Shown here piece after piece: positions 24,915-33,184 of a stretch of DNA of 64,000 nucleotides. How positions within the stretch are numbered: position 1 is the stretch's first letter; the number at the start of each line of letters is the position of its first letter. The translations under genes and the position numbers were made by a program. Origin of the DNA: Viridibacillus arvi (GTDB taxonomy: Bacteria > Bacillota > Bacilli > Bacillales_A > Planococcaceae); NCBI RefSeq assembly GCF_001274945.1, contig NZ_LILB01000005.1, positions 1,626,686-1,690,685 on the forward strand. Direction: 5' to 3'. Under the pieces are notes generated by a model, which saw nothing but the letters and a program-made list of their open reading frames with translations, searched no databases and had not been told where the DNA came from.

Positions 24915-25628
24915 ATGTCTGAAGGATTAAATTATAAATTTTTGATTGATACATTTTTCATTGCATTGTCTGGCGTACCAGTGGCCTTACTTGTGACTAT
25001 CGTTTCTTTACTGATTGCTATACCGCTTGCGTTTTTACTCGCTTTAACACGTATTTATCGAATACCTTTTATACAACGCTTAGCTCAAGTTTACGTATCT
25101 TTTGTACGAGGTACACCTATTATTATTCAAATTTTCATCGTCTATAGTAGCGTTCCATTAATTTTAACAGCACTATTAAAAAAATATGATATTGCTATGG
25201 ATGTCTATAAAATTCATCCAATTTGGTACGCCTTTATCGTCTTTTCATTTAGCACTACTGCCATTTTAATCGAGGTTTTCCGTTCTGCGCTAAGTACAGT
25301 CAACAAAGGACAGTTAGAAGCTGCACATTCGGTTGGTTTAACGACTTATCAAGCATACCAACGCATCATCATTCCACAAGCACTTGTAGTAGCACTACCG
25401 AATATTTGTACAGCAACCGTTAACCTCATCAAAGCTACTTCTCTTGGTTACGCAATGTCTTTACAGGAAATCACCTTGAAAGCTAAGGTTGCTGCAAACG
25501 TAGGTTACAACTATGTTGAAGCATATATAGATATATTCATCGTGTACTTAATCTTATGTAGTGTTGTCGAATACGGCTTCAAATTGTACGAGAAACACTT
25601 ACACAAATATAAATTAGCAGATGCTTAA
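24915..25628 (+). CDS. Amino-acid-type ABC transporter permease 2
   Basis: Permease of 237 residues, paralogous to the preceding one: coupling loop [12 protein letters not shown] and I-I-I-P-Q-A. About five membrane segments. A strong GGAGGT site precedes the ATG. Part of the riboswitch-controlled operon. Confidence 0.9.
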   Translation: MSEGLNYKFLIDTFFIALSGVPVALLVTIVSLLIAIPLAFLLALTRIYRIPFIQRLAQVYVSFVRGTPIIIQIFIVYSSVPLILTALLKKYDIAMDVYKIHPIWYAFIVFSFSTTAILIEVFRSALSTVNKGQLEAAHSVGLTTYQAYQRIIIPQALVVALPNICTATVNLIKATSLGYAMSLQEITLKAKVAANVGYNYVEAYIDIFIVYLILCSVVEYGFKLYEKHLHKYKLADA

Positions 25629-25645
25629 AACTGGGGTGTGATGAA

Positions 25646-26401
25646 ATGTTAAGTATAAAAAATGTGCATAAATCATTTGGCAATAATGAAATATTAAAGG
25701 GTGTCGACTTATCCATTGATAAGGGGGATGTTGTTGTCATCTTAGGTCCTAGTGGTTCCGGTAAAACAACTTTACTCCGTTGCCTTAACTTTTTAGAAAA
25801 GGCCGATCAAGGTCATGCTACTTTCGGAGAAATTGATGTAAATTTACATGATGCAAAGAAAAAAGACATTCATGCTATACGCCAGAAAATTGCATTTGTC
25901 TTTCAAAACTATAATCTATTTAACAATAAAACTGCACTTGAAAACGTCATAGAAGGCCTTATTATTGGACGTAAAGTACCAAAAAATGAAGCTATTGAAA
26001 TCGGAAAAAAAGCTTTAAGTAAAGTTGGTCTTACCGACAAATATGATGCTTATCCAAGCCAACTATCAGGTGGACAACAACAACGAGTCGGTATTGCACG
26101 TGCAGTTGCTTTGAATCCAGATATTATTCTTTTTGATGAACCTACATCTGCTCTAGATCCAGAGCTTGTTGGTGAAGTACTAGCTGTTATGAAGAATATC
26201 GCCAATGAGGGCACAACAATGCTTGTAGTTACCCATGAGATGTCCTTTGCTAAAGATGTAGCTAACCGCGTTATCTTTATGGATGGTGGCGTTGTCGTTG
26301 AGGAAGGTAATCCTCATGAAATTTTTGTCAAACCTAAAGAAGAACGTACGAAGAAATTTTTAAAACGTGTGCTACCAGAAGATTATTCATTCTTTATTTA
26401 A
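25646..26401 (+). CDS. Amino-acid-type ABC transporter ATPase
   Basis: ATPase of 251 residues of the polar amino-acid uptake group. Walker [10 protein letters not shown] near 33, Q-loop F-Q-N-Y-N-L-F near 82, signature L-S-G-G-Q-Q-Q-R near 137 and Walker B I-I-L-F-D-E-P near 157, with the switch histidine in V-T-H-E-M. Last gene of the riboswitch operon; a strong terminator follows. Similar to B. subtilis TcyN/YxeO-type ATPases, which serve sulfur amino-acid uptake, consistent with the riboswitch. Confidence 0.92.
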   Translation: MLSIKNVHKSFGNNEILKGVDLSIDKGDVVVILGPSGSGKTTLLRCLNFLEKADQGHATFGEIDVNLHDAKKKDIHAIRQKIAFVFQNYNLFNNKTALENVIEGLIIGRKVPKNEAIEIGKKALSKVGLTDKYDAYPSQLSGGQQQRVGIARAVALNPDIILFDEPTSALDPELVGEVLAVMKNIANEGTTMLVVTHEMSFAKDVANRVIFMDGGVVVEEGNPHEIFVKPKEERTKKFLKRVLPEDYSFFI

Positions 26402-26410
26402 ATTCATAAA

Positions 26411-26443
26411 CGCCCACCTCTAAATTTTTATAAGAGGTGGGCG
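26411..26443. terminator. Bidirectional terminator
   Basis: CGCCCACCTCT (26411-26421) pairs with AGAGGTGGGCG (26433-26443). It lies between the riboswitch operon and convergent bdbC, and U-rich tails are present in both directions though short on the plus strand. Confidence 0.8.
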
Positions 26444-26456
26444 CTTTCTATTTCAC

Positions 26457-26861
26457 TTATTTACGTTTCCATAGTACTAACATCGAAATTGTAATCACTG
26501 TAAAACCGATAAAAGATAAAAATGGAATCGTTACGAAACCAAGCCAATTTATATACTGCCCCGAGCAAGGTACACCACTAGTGCACGTACTGAACTCATG
26601 CATTGATGGTATCTTTTGCAATGCATAATGATAGCCAGAGAGCAGCATCCCAAAAACCGACATCGGAAGCACATATTTATAAATCTCTTTATCATTTCTG
26701 TAAAAAGCCATCCCTAACAAAAAGACAAGTGGGTACATTAATATGCGCTGATACCAACAAAGTGTACATGGGATAAAACCCATTTGTTCACTAAAAAACA
26801 AACTACCCATCATGGCTATAATCGACGTTATCCAGCCAAAGAGGAGCGCTTTATTTACCAT
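26457..26861 (-). CDS. bdbC: Thiol-disulfide oxidoreductase, DsbB-like
   Basis: Membrane protein of 134 residues with four hydrophobic segments. The first loop carries C-T-L-C-W-Y-Q-R (about 32-39), the DsbB-type redox pair, and the second loop has another cysteine pair in S-T-C-T-S-G-V-P-C. It reoxidises BdbD and passes electrons to quinone. Its start overlaps the bdbD end by 11 bases. Length and motifs match B. subtilis BdbC. Confidence 0.93.
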   Translation of the reverse strand: MVNKALLFGWITSIIAMMGSLFFSEQMGFIPCTLCWYQRILMYPLVFLLGMAFYRNDKEIYKYVLPMSVFGMLLSGYHYALQKIPSMHEFSTCTSGVPCSGQYINWLGFVTIPFLSFIGFTVITISMLVLWKRK

Positions 26862-27519
26862 TAGCAGTCGCCTCTTCTACCATTTTCACAAAATCATCGT
26901 ATGTGGTTCCAGTAAATTGCTTGCCATCAATATAGATAGTTGGTGTTGAGTGGACACCGAGATTTTTTGCCATTTGCATATCTTTATCCCATGCTTCTTG
27001 CCCTGCATTTTCACCAAAAGCTTTCATTACCTTCTGCGTTTCTTTCTCAGTAGCTATTTCCGCTAATGCTTCTTCTAAAAAGTCCTCAGTATATAAATCT
27101 ACTTTTTCATACTTTAAATCCGCTGGTTGTTTACTAAACATTAATTCATGGAACGCCCAAAACTTTTCATTTCCTAGTTCTTTATAAACCGTTTCAGCAA
27201 ATTGAGCTGAGCGATTCGAGTCAACATTAATAAAAGAATAATTTACAAAATAAAATTTCGCTTTCCCTGTTTCTACTAAATCTTTATTAATAATAGGAAA
27301 CAGTCGATCATTGAAATCTTTACAACTTGGGCATTTATAATCACCAAATTCAACAATTTCTACAGGTGCTGATGCTTCACCTAAAAAAGGTTGTCCCTTA
27401 TAATCGATTTCAGCTGAATTTTCGTTTTCAGCTGACTTTTCTGTGGAATTCGTTAAAACTATAATACCTATGATACAAATTGCTATGACACCTACAAACC
27501 AAAATATTTTCTTAGACAT
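26851..27519 (-). CDS. bdbD: Membrane-anchored DsbA-like thiol oxidase
   Basis: Protein of 222 residues: one N-terminal membrane anchor (about 7-25), then a thioredoxin-fold DsbA domain with the active site Y-K-C-P-S-C-K near 75 and the cis-proline loop H-S-T-P-T near 190. It introduces disulfide bonds into exported proteins outside the membrane; partner BdbC is encoded downstream. The ATG follows TAGGAG. A probable own promoter and an operator-like motif shared with blaI lie upstream. Confidence 0.93.
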   Translation of the reverse strand: MSKKIFWFVGVIAICIIGIIVLTNSTEKSAENENSAEIDYKGQPFLGEASAPVEIVEFGDYKCPSCKDFNDRLFPIINKDLVETGKAKFYFVNYSFINVDSNRSAQFAETVYKELGNEKFWAFHELMFSKQPADLKYEKVDLYTEDFLEEALAEIATEKETQKVMKAFGENAGQEAWDKDMQMAKNLGVHSTPTIYIDGKQFTGTTYDDFVKMVEEATANGK

Positions 27520-27540
27520 TAATAAGCACTCCTAATCGAG

Positions 27541-27589
27541 ACTACATTGCGTAGTGTATTGGGTAAAAAATTTACGCCAAGGCGTAAAT
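27541..27589 (-). promoter_or_regulatory. bdbD upstream region: operator-like motif, weak promoter and hairpin
   Basis: The motif ACTACATTGCGTAGTGT (27541-27557) is palindromic in its core and shares TAC-N5-GTAGTGT with the site over the blaI promoter. Reading leftward, TTGGCG and TACACT are spaced by 16 bases and could be a promoter overlapping the motif. Next to it, a perfect hairpin ATTTACGC-CTTG-GCGTAAAT followed by six Ts on the minus strand covers the stop codon of the M56 gene and looks like a terminator. Thus bdbDC may be transcribed separately yet co-regulated with blaI. Confidence 0.55.
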
Positions 27590-28420
27590 AAATAAAGAAC
27601 AAATAAAACTAAAAATCGCTAAAGAGATTAATAACATTTTCACTGGTAAATTCCATTGAATTTCTCTTAACGGGTCTAAAATAAAGCCAATTCGATAATT
27701 AACAGATGTATCTGCAAATGATGCATAAGAAAAAGGCATTTTTTCATACTTACTTACTTTTAGCATTTTCAACAAGGCACTGCCTAAGTGTACAGATGTC
27801 TGCTGTTTTCCAATGGCATATTCATCTGCTAGCAATTCTTTCATGATTTTATATTTCTGATTACACCAATCTAAAATCGGAATATACCACATTGTAGATG
27901 AACAGAGTTCCATTAAAAATATCTTAAGTGGATCTCGATTTTCCTTATGGTACATCTCATGAGAAATAACAGCTTCTAACTCTTCGTCAGATATCAGATT
28001 TATCAAACCTGTTGATAAGACGATCTTGGGTTTTATAAACCCCATCGTAAGTGCTAATGGTGTAGGATGCGAAATGACTAGCAGTACCTCTTTACCTTGG
28101 CTATATGCACAATTCATATTGAGCGTAAGCACATTCTCTCTATATTGCTTAAATCTCTTTTTCATACGAATAGCATGATAAAATTGAGATCCTATTTTCC
28201 ATATAGTCAAAATTAGTGTATAGCCGACAAGTACATCAAGTATATAGCCCAGTGAAGACAATCCTATTATTCTCAACCAGCTATGACAGACGACTACAAG
28301 ATTGTATTGAACAGTCCAACCAGCTATCTTTGCGACAAAATATAAACCCATTTCTAAAAAAATAATTCCCGAAATAATGAGCGATACGATGAGGGTGATA
28401 GACGAGTGACGTTTGTACAT
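27572..28420 (-). CDS. M56-family membrane metallopeptidase (BlaR1/MecR1-like antirepressor)
   Basis: Protein of 282 residues with hydrophobic segments at the N-terminus, around 45-75 and near the end. The zinc-protease motif H-E-M-Y-H lies near residue 155 in V-I-S-H-E-M-Y-H-K-E-N. It lacks the extracellular penicillin-binding sensor domain of BlaR1, so it is a short M56 protein whose stimulus is unknown. With BlaI encoded 3 bases upstream, it probably triggers repressor cleavage or inactivation. Confidence 0.88.
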   Translation of the reverse strand: MYKRHSSITLIVSLIISGIIFLEMGLYFVAKIAGWTVQYNLVVVCHSWLRIIGLSSLGYILDVLVGYTLILTIWKIGSQFYHAIRMKKRFKQYRENVLTLNMNCAYSQGKEVLLVISHPTPLALTMGFIKPKIVLSTGLINLISDEELEAVISHEMYHKENRDPLKIFLMELCSSTMWYIPILDWCNQKYKIMKELLADEYAIGKQQTSVHLGSALLKMLKVSKYEKMPFSYASFADTSVNYRIGFILDPLREIQWNLPVKMLLISLAIFSFICSLFIYALA

Positions 28421-28423
28421 ACG

Positions 28424-28837
28424 TTACGTATCCTTTTTTAGTTCTTTAATTTTTTTCTCAAGCATAGCTACGAGATCATCATCGACATCTTCTAATGCAT
28501 CAAGCATATGGCTAACTACAACATTACCAAACTCGTCCATTAACTCATTAGTCATTTCTTTAGATTGTGTATTCAAAAAGTCTTCTCTCGAGAGTACTGG
28601 CTTATATAAAGATGATCTACCTTCAGTTCTCTTTTGAAGAATTCCCTTGTCGACTAATCGATTCATGACTGTCATGACTGTGTTAAAATTTGTCAACTTT
28701 TCTTGATCAAGCACTTGTTGAACATCTTTGATGGTCATTTCTACATCGTTCCATAAAATGTCCATAATCTTGGCTTCTAGAGGGCCAAAAAAGCGATTCA
28801 ACCCACTTTCGTTCATTTTGAATTTTCGAATTCTCAT
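28424..28837 (-). CDS. BlaI/MecI-family repressor
   Basis: Protein of 137 residues with the BlaI winged helix (residues 10-85): L-E-A-K-I-M-D-I-L-W, V-M-T-V-M-N-R-L-V-D-K-G and a K-R-T-E-G-R wing, followed by a dimerisation tail. The family cleavage-site segment would lie in the last third. A GAGGTGA site precedes the ATG. The gene is probably autoregulated through the motif at 28855-28870, which covers its -10 box. No beta-lactamase gene is nearby. Confidence 0.93.
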   Translation of the reverse strand: MRIRKFKMNESGLNRFFGPLEAKIMDILWNDVEMTIKDVQQVLDQEKLTNFNTVMTVMNRLVDKGILQKRTEGRSSLYKPVLSREDFLNTQSKEMTNELMDEFGNVVVSHMLDALEDVDDDLVAMLEKKIKELKKDT

Positions 28838-28854
28838 GACTTGATCACCTCACA

Positions 28855-28889
28855 TTACTCATTGTAGTGTTATGACCATTTCCAGTCAA
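28855..28889 (-). promoter_or_regulatory. blaI promoter and candidate operator
   Basis: Reading leftward: -35 TTGACT (28889-28884), exactly 17 bases, -10 TACAAT (28866-28861). The motif TTACTCATTGTAGTGT (28855-28870) covers the -10 box; its ACACTAC-N5-GTA pattern recurs upstream of bdbD. The known BlaI/MecI core is TACA-N2-TGTA; here the spacing between TAC and GTA is 5 rather than 4, so the match is family-like but not exact. Confidence 0.65.
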
Positions 28890-28975
28890 GAATTGTTCCC
28901 CAAATACTATTTATTTATATGTTATATAATCTCGGAGGTATTAAAATACATTATGAATTCATTAAAATTTGAGGG

Positions 28976-29000
28976 TTCAAATAACACTATGTTATTTGAA
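28976..29000. repeat. Perfect 11-base inverted repeat
   Basis: TTCAAATAACA (28976-28986) and TGTTATTTGAA (28990-29000) around CTA. There is no T-tract, so it is not an obvious terminator. It lies about 60 bases upstream of the next small gene and could be an operator. Confidence 0.6.
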
Positions 29001-29061
29001 AACTGTTAAGATATGCGTATAGATTTTCTATCATGGGCATCTTATGATTGGAGGTATCGTC

Positions 29062-29358
29062 ATGACTAAACAAAATAACACAGCTATATGCGCAATTAAA
29101 TATCATTTAGTTGAACGGATTACTGGTTGGTTTGAACAAACAACAAATCGTACTACTCACCACATTCACTTGTATGCCGATTCAGTTTCAACTGCTAAAA
29201 ACGTCTTTAAATTAGAACATGTTCATGACATGTCATATAAACCTTTCTCTAGTGGATCCGGATTATTTTATTTGCATACAAACCAAGGGGTATTTATGTT
29301 CGAAATCGAAGTGGATCCTACTCATTTTATTCAAACGTATAAAAGAATACGTGGATGA
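29062..29358 (+). CDS. Small uncharacterised protein, possibly PH-like
   Basis: Protein of 98 residues, no signal peptide or membrane segment. The second half has a beta-rich pattern (F-K-L-E-H-V-H-D-M-S-Y, G-L-F-Y-L-H-T-N-Q-G-V-F-M-F-E) ending in an amphipathic helix, suggestive of a small PH-like fold. I do not recognise a specific family. The start at 29062 is chosen because GGAGG lies 7 bases upstream; an upstream ATG at 29044 precedes that site. Bases 29359-29561 hold nothing I can identify. Confidence 0.6.
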   Translation: MTKQNNTAICAIKYHLVERITGWFEQTTNRTTHHIHLYADSVSTAKNVFKLEHVHDMSYKPFSSGSGLFYLHTNQGVFMFEIEVDPTHFIQTYKRIRG

Positions 29359-29561
29359 AGATTTTCTTAAATAAGCAGCTAATAATTCTTTTACCTCTTT
29401 GCTCTTCCATTGTTCACTAGCCACTTTCTATTGTCTTCTAGTACTCTGATATAGCATTCAGGTGCATTGTGAGCATTCCTGATTTATAATGAAATGTATG
29501 ACATGAATAGAGAGTATTAATTTGGGGTTAAAGAGAGGCGCATAAGTTGCGTCATGAGTAG

Positions 29562-30056
29562 GTGAAGAAGGGTTTTATGTTTAAAAATAGAAAAATAAAA
29601 ATCCGTGTATCTGGATGGTCAGCACTTCTGATTTTGATAATGATATTAATTCTTGGACTTTTTTTAGTAGTGACTGTACCGCTCTTCGGATTTTTTGGTT
29701 TGTATAATTTATTAGCTAAGTATGATTTAGCATCTATACAAATTTTCGAACAGTGGTATAGAAATGGATTATATTACGGATGGTTTTTATTATTGATTGC
29801 CGCAATGATGTTCATAGTGGACTTCATAAATTTATTTGTCGTTGCGAGTTTTAACCTACTTTGGTCAAAACCAGTAGCAGTAATTAGTTATGCCATACAA
29901 ACTGCTGTTTGTGCTATCCTTTTTAAAAGTTTAATAGTAATGAGCTTTAGTCGCATTGATGTAACATGGACGGGTTCTATTATTATATTTGTACTTTTAT
30001 ATATTATTGTGGCCGTTTTTAGTTATGAAAAACCAGAGCAAGCTAAAAATGAGTGA
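29562..30056 (+). CDS. Uncharacterised four-helix membrane protein
   Basis: Protein of 164 residues with four long hydrophobic segments (about 20-47, 72-95, 100-125, 135-155) and short polar ends. The frame opens with GTG at 29562; an ATG at 29577, after AAGAAGG, is an equally good start and would shorten it by 5 residues. No family recognised. It ends just before a hairpin terminator. Confidence 0.6.
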   Translation: MKKGFMFKNRKIKIRVSGWSALLILIMILILGLFLVVTVPLFGFFGLYNLLAKYDLASIQIFEQWYRNGLYYGWFLLLIAAMMFIVDFINLFVVASFNLLWSKPVAVISYAIQTAVCAILFKSLIVMSFSRIDVTWTGSIIIFVLLYIIVAVFSYEKPEQAKNE

Positions 30057-30064
30057 ATGTAATT

Positions 30065-30087
30065 AGAGCTTCTTTAAAAGAAGCTCT
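30065..30087 (+). terminator. Terminator of the membrane-protein gene
   Basis: AGAGCTTC (30065-30072) pairs with GAAGCTCT (30080-30087), extended by T-A pairs in the loop, followed by TTTATTTTT. It lies 9 bases after the stop. Confidence 0.85.
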
Positions 30088-30270
30088 TTTATTTTTGGAA
30101 AATATAATATATCCAAAGGTTGACTCAATGACTAAAATTTGATAAGATTTCAATCGTTCGGTAATTTTATCGTTTTTTATTTGGTAAAGTTCGGACTTCA
30201 TGTGAGTATAAACTTGTTTTTGAGCTTCTAACACTCGGTTAGGTGCTCTTTTTTTGCATTCATTTAATTA

Positions 30271-30312
30271 AAAATCCGACAACCAGCCAATAACTTAGCG
30301 ATGTCGGATTTT
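30271..30312. terminator. Terminator hairpin, bidirectional
   Basis: AAAATCCGACA (30271-30281) pairs with TGTCGGATTTT (30302-30312). U-rich tails occur on both sides. It stands between the plus-strand membrane-protein gene and the minus-strand HPP gene. The span 30088-30270 shows no convincing gene. Confidence 0.7.
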
Positions 30313-30319
30313 ATTGAAC

Positions 30320-30379
30320 AATAATTTTATGAATTAAAACAGATATTTCTAAGTTAGCTGTTTTAATCTAAAAATTATT
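30320..30379. repeat. Long imperfect inverted repeat after the HPP gene
   Basis: AATAATTTTATGAATTAAAACAG (first 20 bases of the 30320-30342 arm are AT-only except one G) is complementary, with few mismatches, to 30358-30379. The stem could be an additional terminator for the HPP gene, whose stop is at 30402. Confidence 0.5.
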
Positions 30380-30401
30380 AACCAATTTTGGGTAGACTTT
30401 G

Positions 30402-30947
30402 TCACCACCAAAAAGTTGGATATTTTCTTGTGCTTCTCAAGTTATTTATTATGAGTGCGAAAATAACAATGATTAGTGAACCTATCAATACAGGAGTAAT
30501 GATATAATGCCAGCTATAGTTTCCCAGCATAATAATAACAGGATTGGCTCCTGCTGGTGGATGTGTTGTCTTAGTAATCATAATAAGTGCTATAGCTAAT
30601 GCTACTGCTAGAGCAATTGCCCAAGGTTCGTTACCAAAAAGTTTTAGCATAATGACACCAACTGCACTTGTTAATACATGACTTCCAATAATATTACGTG
30701 GCTGTGATAGTGGTCCGTTCCAAAGCGCAAAAGCTAGTATGCAACTGGAACCAAATGGGGCCATAAACCATATCGTATTAGTTACTTTCGTTAGTTCAAG
30801 GAGAACAAATATCGTGATATAGCAACCAATTAAAGCCGTCAATATATCTTTCCAATTTGTTTTCAGCGGTGATTGGCCTTTACCTCTCATTTTTGCGATG
30901 TAAGATAGCGTTTTTGATTTTTGTTTTGGTGATGCAATTTGTGACAC
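30402..30947 (-). CDS. HPP-family membrane protein
   Basis: Protein of 181 residues with four to five hydrophobic segments after a basic N-terminal tail. The HPP motif that names the family appears as T-H-P-P-A-G-A-N-P near residue 130; F-G-S-S-C and Q-P-R-N-I-I-G-S-H are also conserved. Related proteins in cyanobacteria and plants transport nitrite, so an anion channel or transporter role is possible. Starts at GTG with a GGAGGG site 7 bases upstream. Confidence 0.88.
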   Translation of the reverse strand: MSQIASPKQKSKTLSYIAKMRGKGQSPLKTNWKDILTALIGCYITIFVLLELTKVTNTIWFMAPFGSSCILAFALWNGPLSQPRNIIGSHVLTSAVGVIMLKLFGNEPWAIALAVALAIALIMITKTTHPPAGANPVIIMLGNYSWHYIITPVLIGSLIIVIFALIINNLRSTRKYPTFWW

Positions 30948-31048
30948 GTTGTTTCCCTCCTAATTTATTTACTTTACTACAACTAAGTGAATAATTAAGG
31001 AGTTATAATATTTAAATTATATTGTTAGAAAGACTTTTACTTATCTAT

Positions 31049-31086
31049 AAAAAGAAGTTATCCACTAAAGTGGATAACTTCTTTTT
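31049..31086. terminator. Strong terminator after yvbH
   Basis: Eighteen-base perfect arms (31049-31066, 31069-31086) with A- and T-rich ends, so it can work in both directions. It lies immediately after the yvbH stop on the minus strand. Confidence 0.88.
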
Positions 31087-31087
31087 A

Positions 31088-31702
31088 TTAGTGATTAGTA
31101 TATAATTCAAATACTTCTCTGTAATCTTCTTTAACATATTGCTTTTTGCTTTGAAGAACCCAATCGTTAGCGAAGCGAGCAATTTGTTCAAATGATTGAG
31201 CTGGTGTTACTGCATTACTCTCTACTTTGCCGATGGACTCTGCTGCATACGTTAAACTATTTTGAGCGATTTCAAAATATTGTGTGTTGTTTTTCATCTC
31301 TACTGAAATTGCATGAAGTGCTTTATATAAATCTTTAATTTCTGTGTCGAATTTTTTGTGAATGTCGATGGACATAGGAATATTGTTAATAGTGAATTTA
31401 ATTTCAATATCTAAATCGATTGTGCCTGCAGTTTCTAACATAACATCTGTAATTGTGCTGTGTTGATAGTCATAGCGCTTTAATAGACGTTTTTTACTAA
31501 TCGCATTCTCGCCGTCTACGTGAATCAGTGCTTTATTTGTGAAGCAATATTCGTCTGCTTTCGTTTTAATTAGAAAGTAAACAACTTCACCTGATTCGTG
31601 TAGAACGAAATCGTCGGCTTCTGTTTTGTCGAAATTTTCCTTTGGTATGACAATCCCAATATCAGAAAGACCTAGTGCATCTGAGGCAAATTTTTTAAGC
31701 AT
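31088..31702 (-). CDS. yvbH: PH-domain protein with oligomerisation region (YvbH-like)
   Basis: Protein of 204 residues. It opens with F-A-S-D-A-L-G-L-S-D-I-G as in B. subtilis YvbH; residues 1-125 form the bacterial PH domain (F-L-I-K-T-K-A-D-E-Y-C-F-T-N), and 130-200 the helical oligomerisation segment. Function unknown; cytosolic. The frame extends 5 codons upstream to a GTG, but that codon overlaps the GGAGG site, so the ATG at 31702 is the start. Confidence 0.85.
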   Translation of the reverse strand: MLKKFASDALGLSDIGIVIPKENFDKTEADDFVLHESGEVVYFLIKTKADEYCFTNKALIHVDGENAISKKRLLKRYDYQHSTITDVMLETAGTIDLDIEIKFTINNIPMSIDIHKKFDTEIKDLYKALHAISVEMKNNTQYFEIAQNSLTYAAESIGKVESNAVTPAQSFEQIARFANDWVLQSKKQYVKEDYREVFELYTNH

Positions 31703-31790
31703 ATTTTGTTCCTCCACTAATGGTAAGATTTTATTCTATCTTCTCTTTATACGAAGTAACATTAGTACAAGTTCCATTTCTGATTAAAAA

Positions 31791-33035
31791 TTACTTAGAA
31801 CTTTTCTTTCGGCGATAAGATGGCCACTCATTCTCACTTGCTTTAAAGTTATAAACAGGCTTAATGATCGTTTTTATATCTACAGTATTACGGATATTTT
31901 CAAGAATTTCTTCCATTGATTTGTAAGCCATTGGCGCTTCATCAAGCGTTTCCTTATTAACTGATGATGTCCAAATACCAGCCATTGTTTTTTGATATTC
32001 CTCAAGATTTAAAACTTTATTCGCTTGAGTACGGCTCATTATACGCCCTGCACCGTGTGGGGCTGAATAGTTCCAATCTTCATTTCCCTGCCCATAAGCG
32101 ATAATGGAGCCGTCACGCATATTAATTGGGATAATGAGCTGTTCCCCTTTTTGTGCAGAAATGGCACCTTTTCTTAAAATCATATTGTCAGTATCGATAT
32201 AGTTGTGAATAGAATCAAATTCTTCAATGATATATTTTTCAAAATCTAAATGTTCAATAATAGAGCGAGCAATCTGGAGACGGTTTTCTTTTGCAAATTG
32301 CTGTGCTAGCTTCATATCATGAATGTAATTTTGAAAATCTTCACCTTGTACATAAGCAAGATCCTTTGGAATAGGTGGTGTTTCTTTTTGATATTGCTTA
32401 AGGGCAGGTTGGATTTCTTGAAAGCGCCCCTGCACTTTTAAAGTAGCTACTATTTCAGATACATCACGGCGTTGTATCTTTTCATATGCTAACTTTTGAT
32501 AATAAGTAGCAATTTTAGCACCTACTGAGCGGCTCCCTGTGTGAATGCATAAATACAAATAGCCATCCTCATCTTGAGACATTTCGATGAAATGATTACC
32601 GCCCCCTAATGTACCTAGACTAAGCTTACTTCTTTCATCATTTAAAATATGAGAAGCTATAAATTGCTGTGCTTTAGGGAAATTGTCTGTGACGTATCGA
32701 ATACTGTCGGAATCGTGTAAATTAGTACCTGATGGAACGTATTTTTTTATAGTATCATCAAGTTTTTGAAAATCGATATCAATTGGTGCAAGCTTTGTCA
32801 CGTGTACTCCACAGCCAACATCCACTCCTACTAGATTTGGTACTACTTTATCCTTTAATACGATAGTTGTACCTATGACACAACCTTTACCAGCATGATA
32901 ATCCGGCATAATACGGATTTTCGCATCGTGTAGAAATGGTTGGTCACATAACTCTTGGACTTGTTCTACCGCTTTGTCCTGCTGGATGTGGGAGAAAATT
33001 TTGGCATTTGTATGCAATCCCTTTACTTCAATCAA
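31791..33035 (-). CDS. rtcB: RtcB-family RNA ligase
   Basis: Protein of 414 residues. RtcB joins RNA 2',3'-cyclic or 3'-phosphate ends to 5'-hydroxyl ends using GTP and Mn. Visible motifs: G-V-D-V-G-C-G (Mn-binding Cys) near 73, G-G-G-N-H-F near 144, and S-A-P-H-G-A-G-R with the guanylylated His near 333. An in-frame ATG at 33044 touches the GGAG site, so the TTG at 33035 (9 bases away) is preferred; the resulting start M-I-E-V-K-G is normal for the family. No archease, RtcA or tRNA gene is adjacent. Likely role is RNA repair or splicing of damaged RNA. Confidence 0.92.
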   Translation of the reverse strand: MIEVKGLHTNAKIFSHIQQDKAVEQVQELCDQPFLHDAKIRIMPDYHAGKGCVIGTTIVLKDKVVPNLVGVDVGCGVHVTKLAPIDIDFQKLDDTIKKYVPSGTNLHDSDSIRYVTDNFPKAQQFIASHILNDERSKLSLGTLGGGNHFIEMSQDEDGYLYLCIHTGSRSVGAKIATYYQKLAYEKIQRRDVSEIVATLKVQGRFQEIQPALKQYQKETPPIPKDLAYVQGEDFQNYIHDMKLAQQFAKENRLQIARSIIEHLDFEKYIIEEFDSIHNYIDTDNMILRKGAISAQKGEQLIIPINMRDGSIIAYGQGNEDWNYSAPHGAGRIMSRTQANKVLNLEEYQKTMAGIWTSSVNKETLDEAPMAYKSMEEILENIRNTVDIKTIIKPVYNFKASENEWPSYRRKKSSK

Positions 33036-33184
33036 ATCAATCATCTCCTTGTAATTTTTTCCGCCAGTGTAGTGTGGGCTATTTTAACATAATAGGTGAG
33101 TGATTGAAATTGTTATATACAGTGAAAAATGAATACGTATACTATACTTACGATATGGAAATTTTATATGGAGGAGGCATTCTA

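Noticed and set aside
30043-30234. Minus-strand 63-codon open frame converging on the membrane-protein gene
   Set aside because: It runs through the terminator hairpin at 30065-30087, has only a GTG start without ribosome-binding site and overlaps the end of the neighbouring gene.
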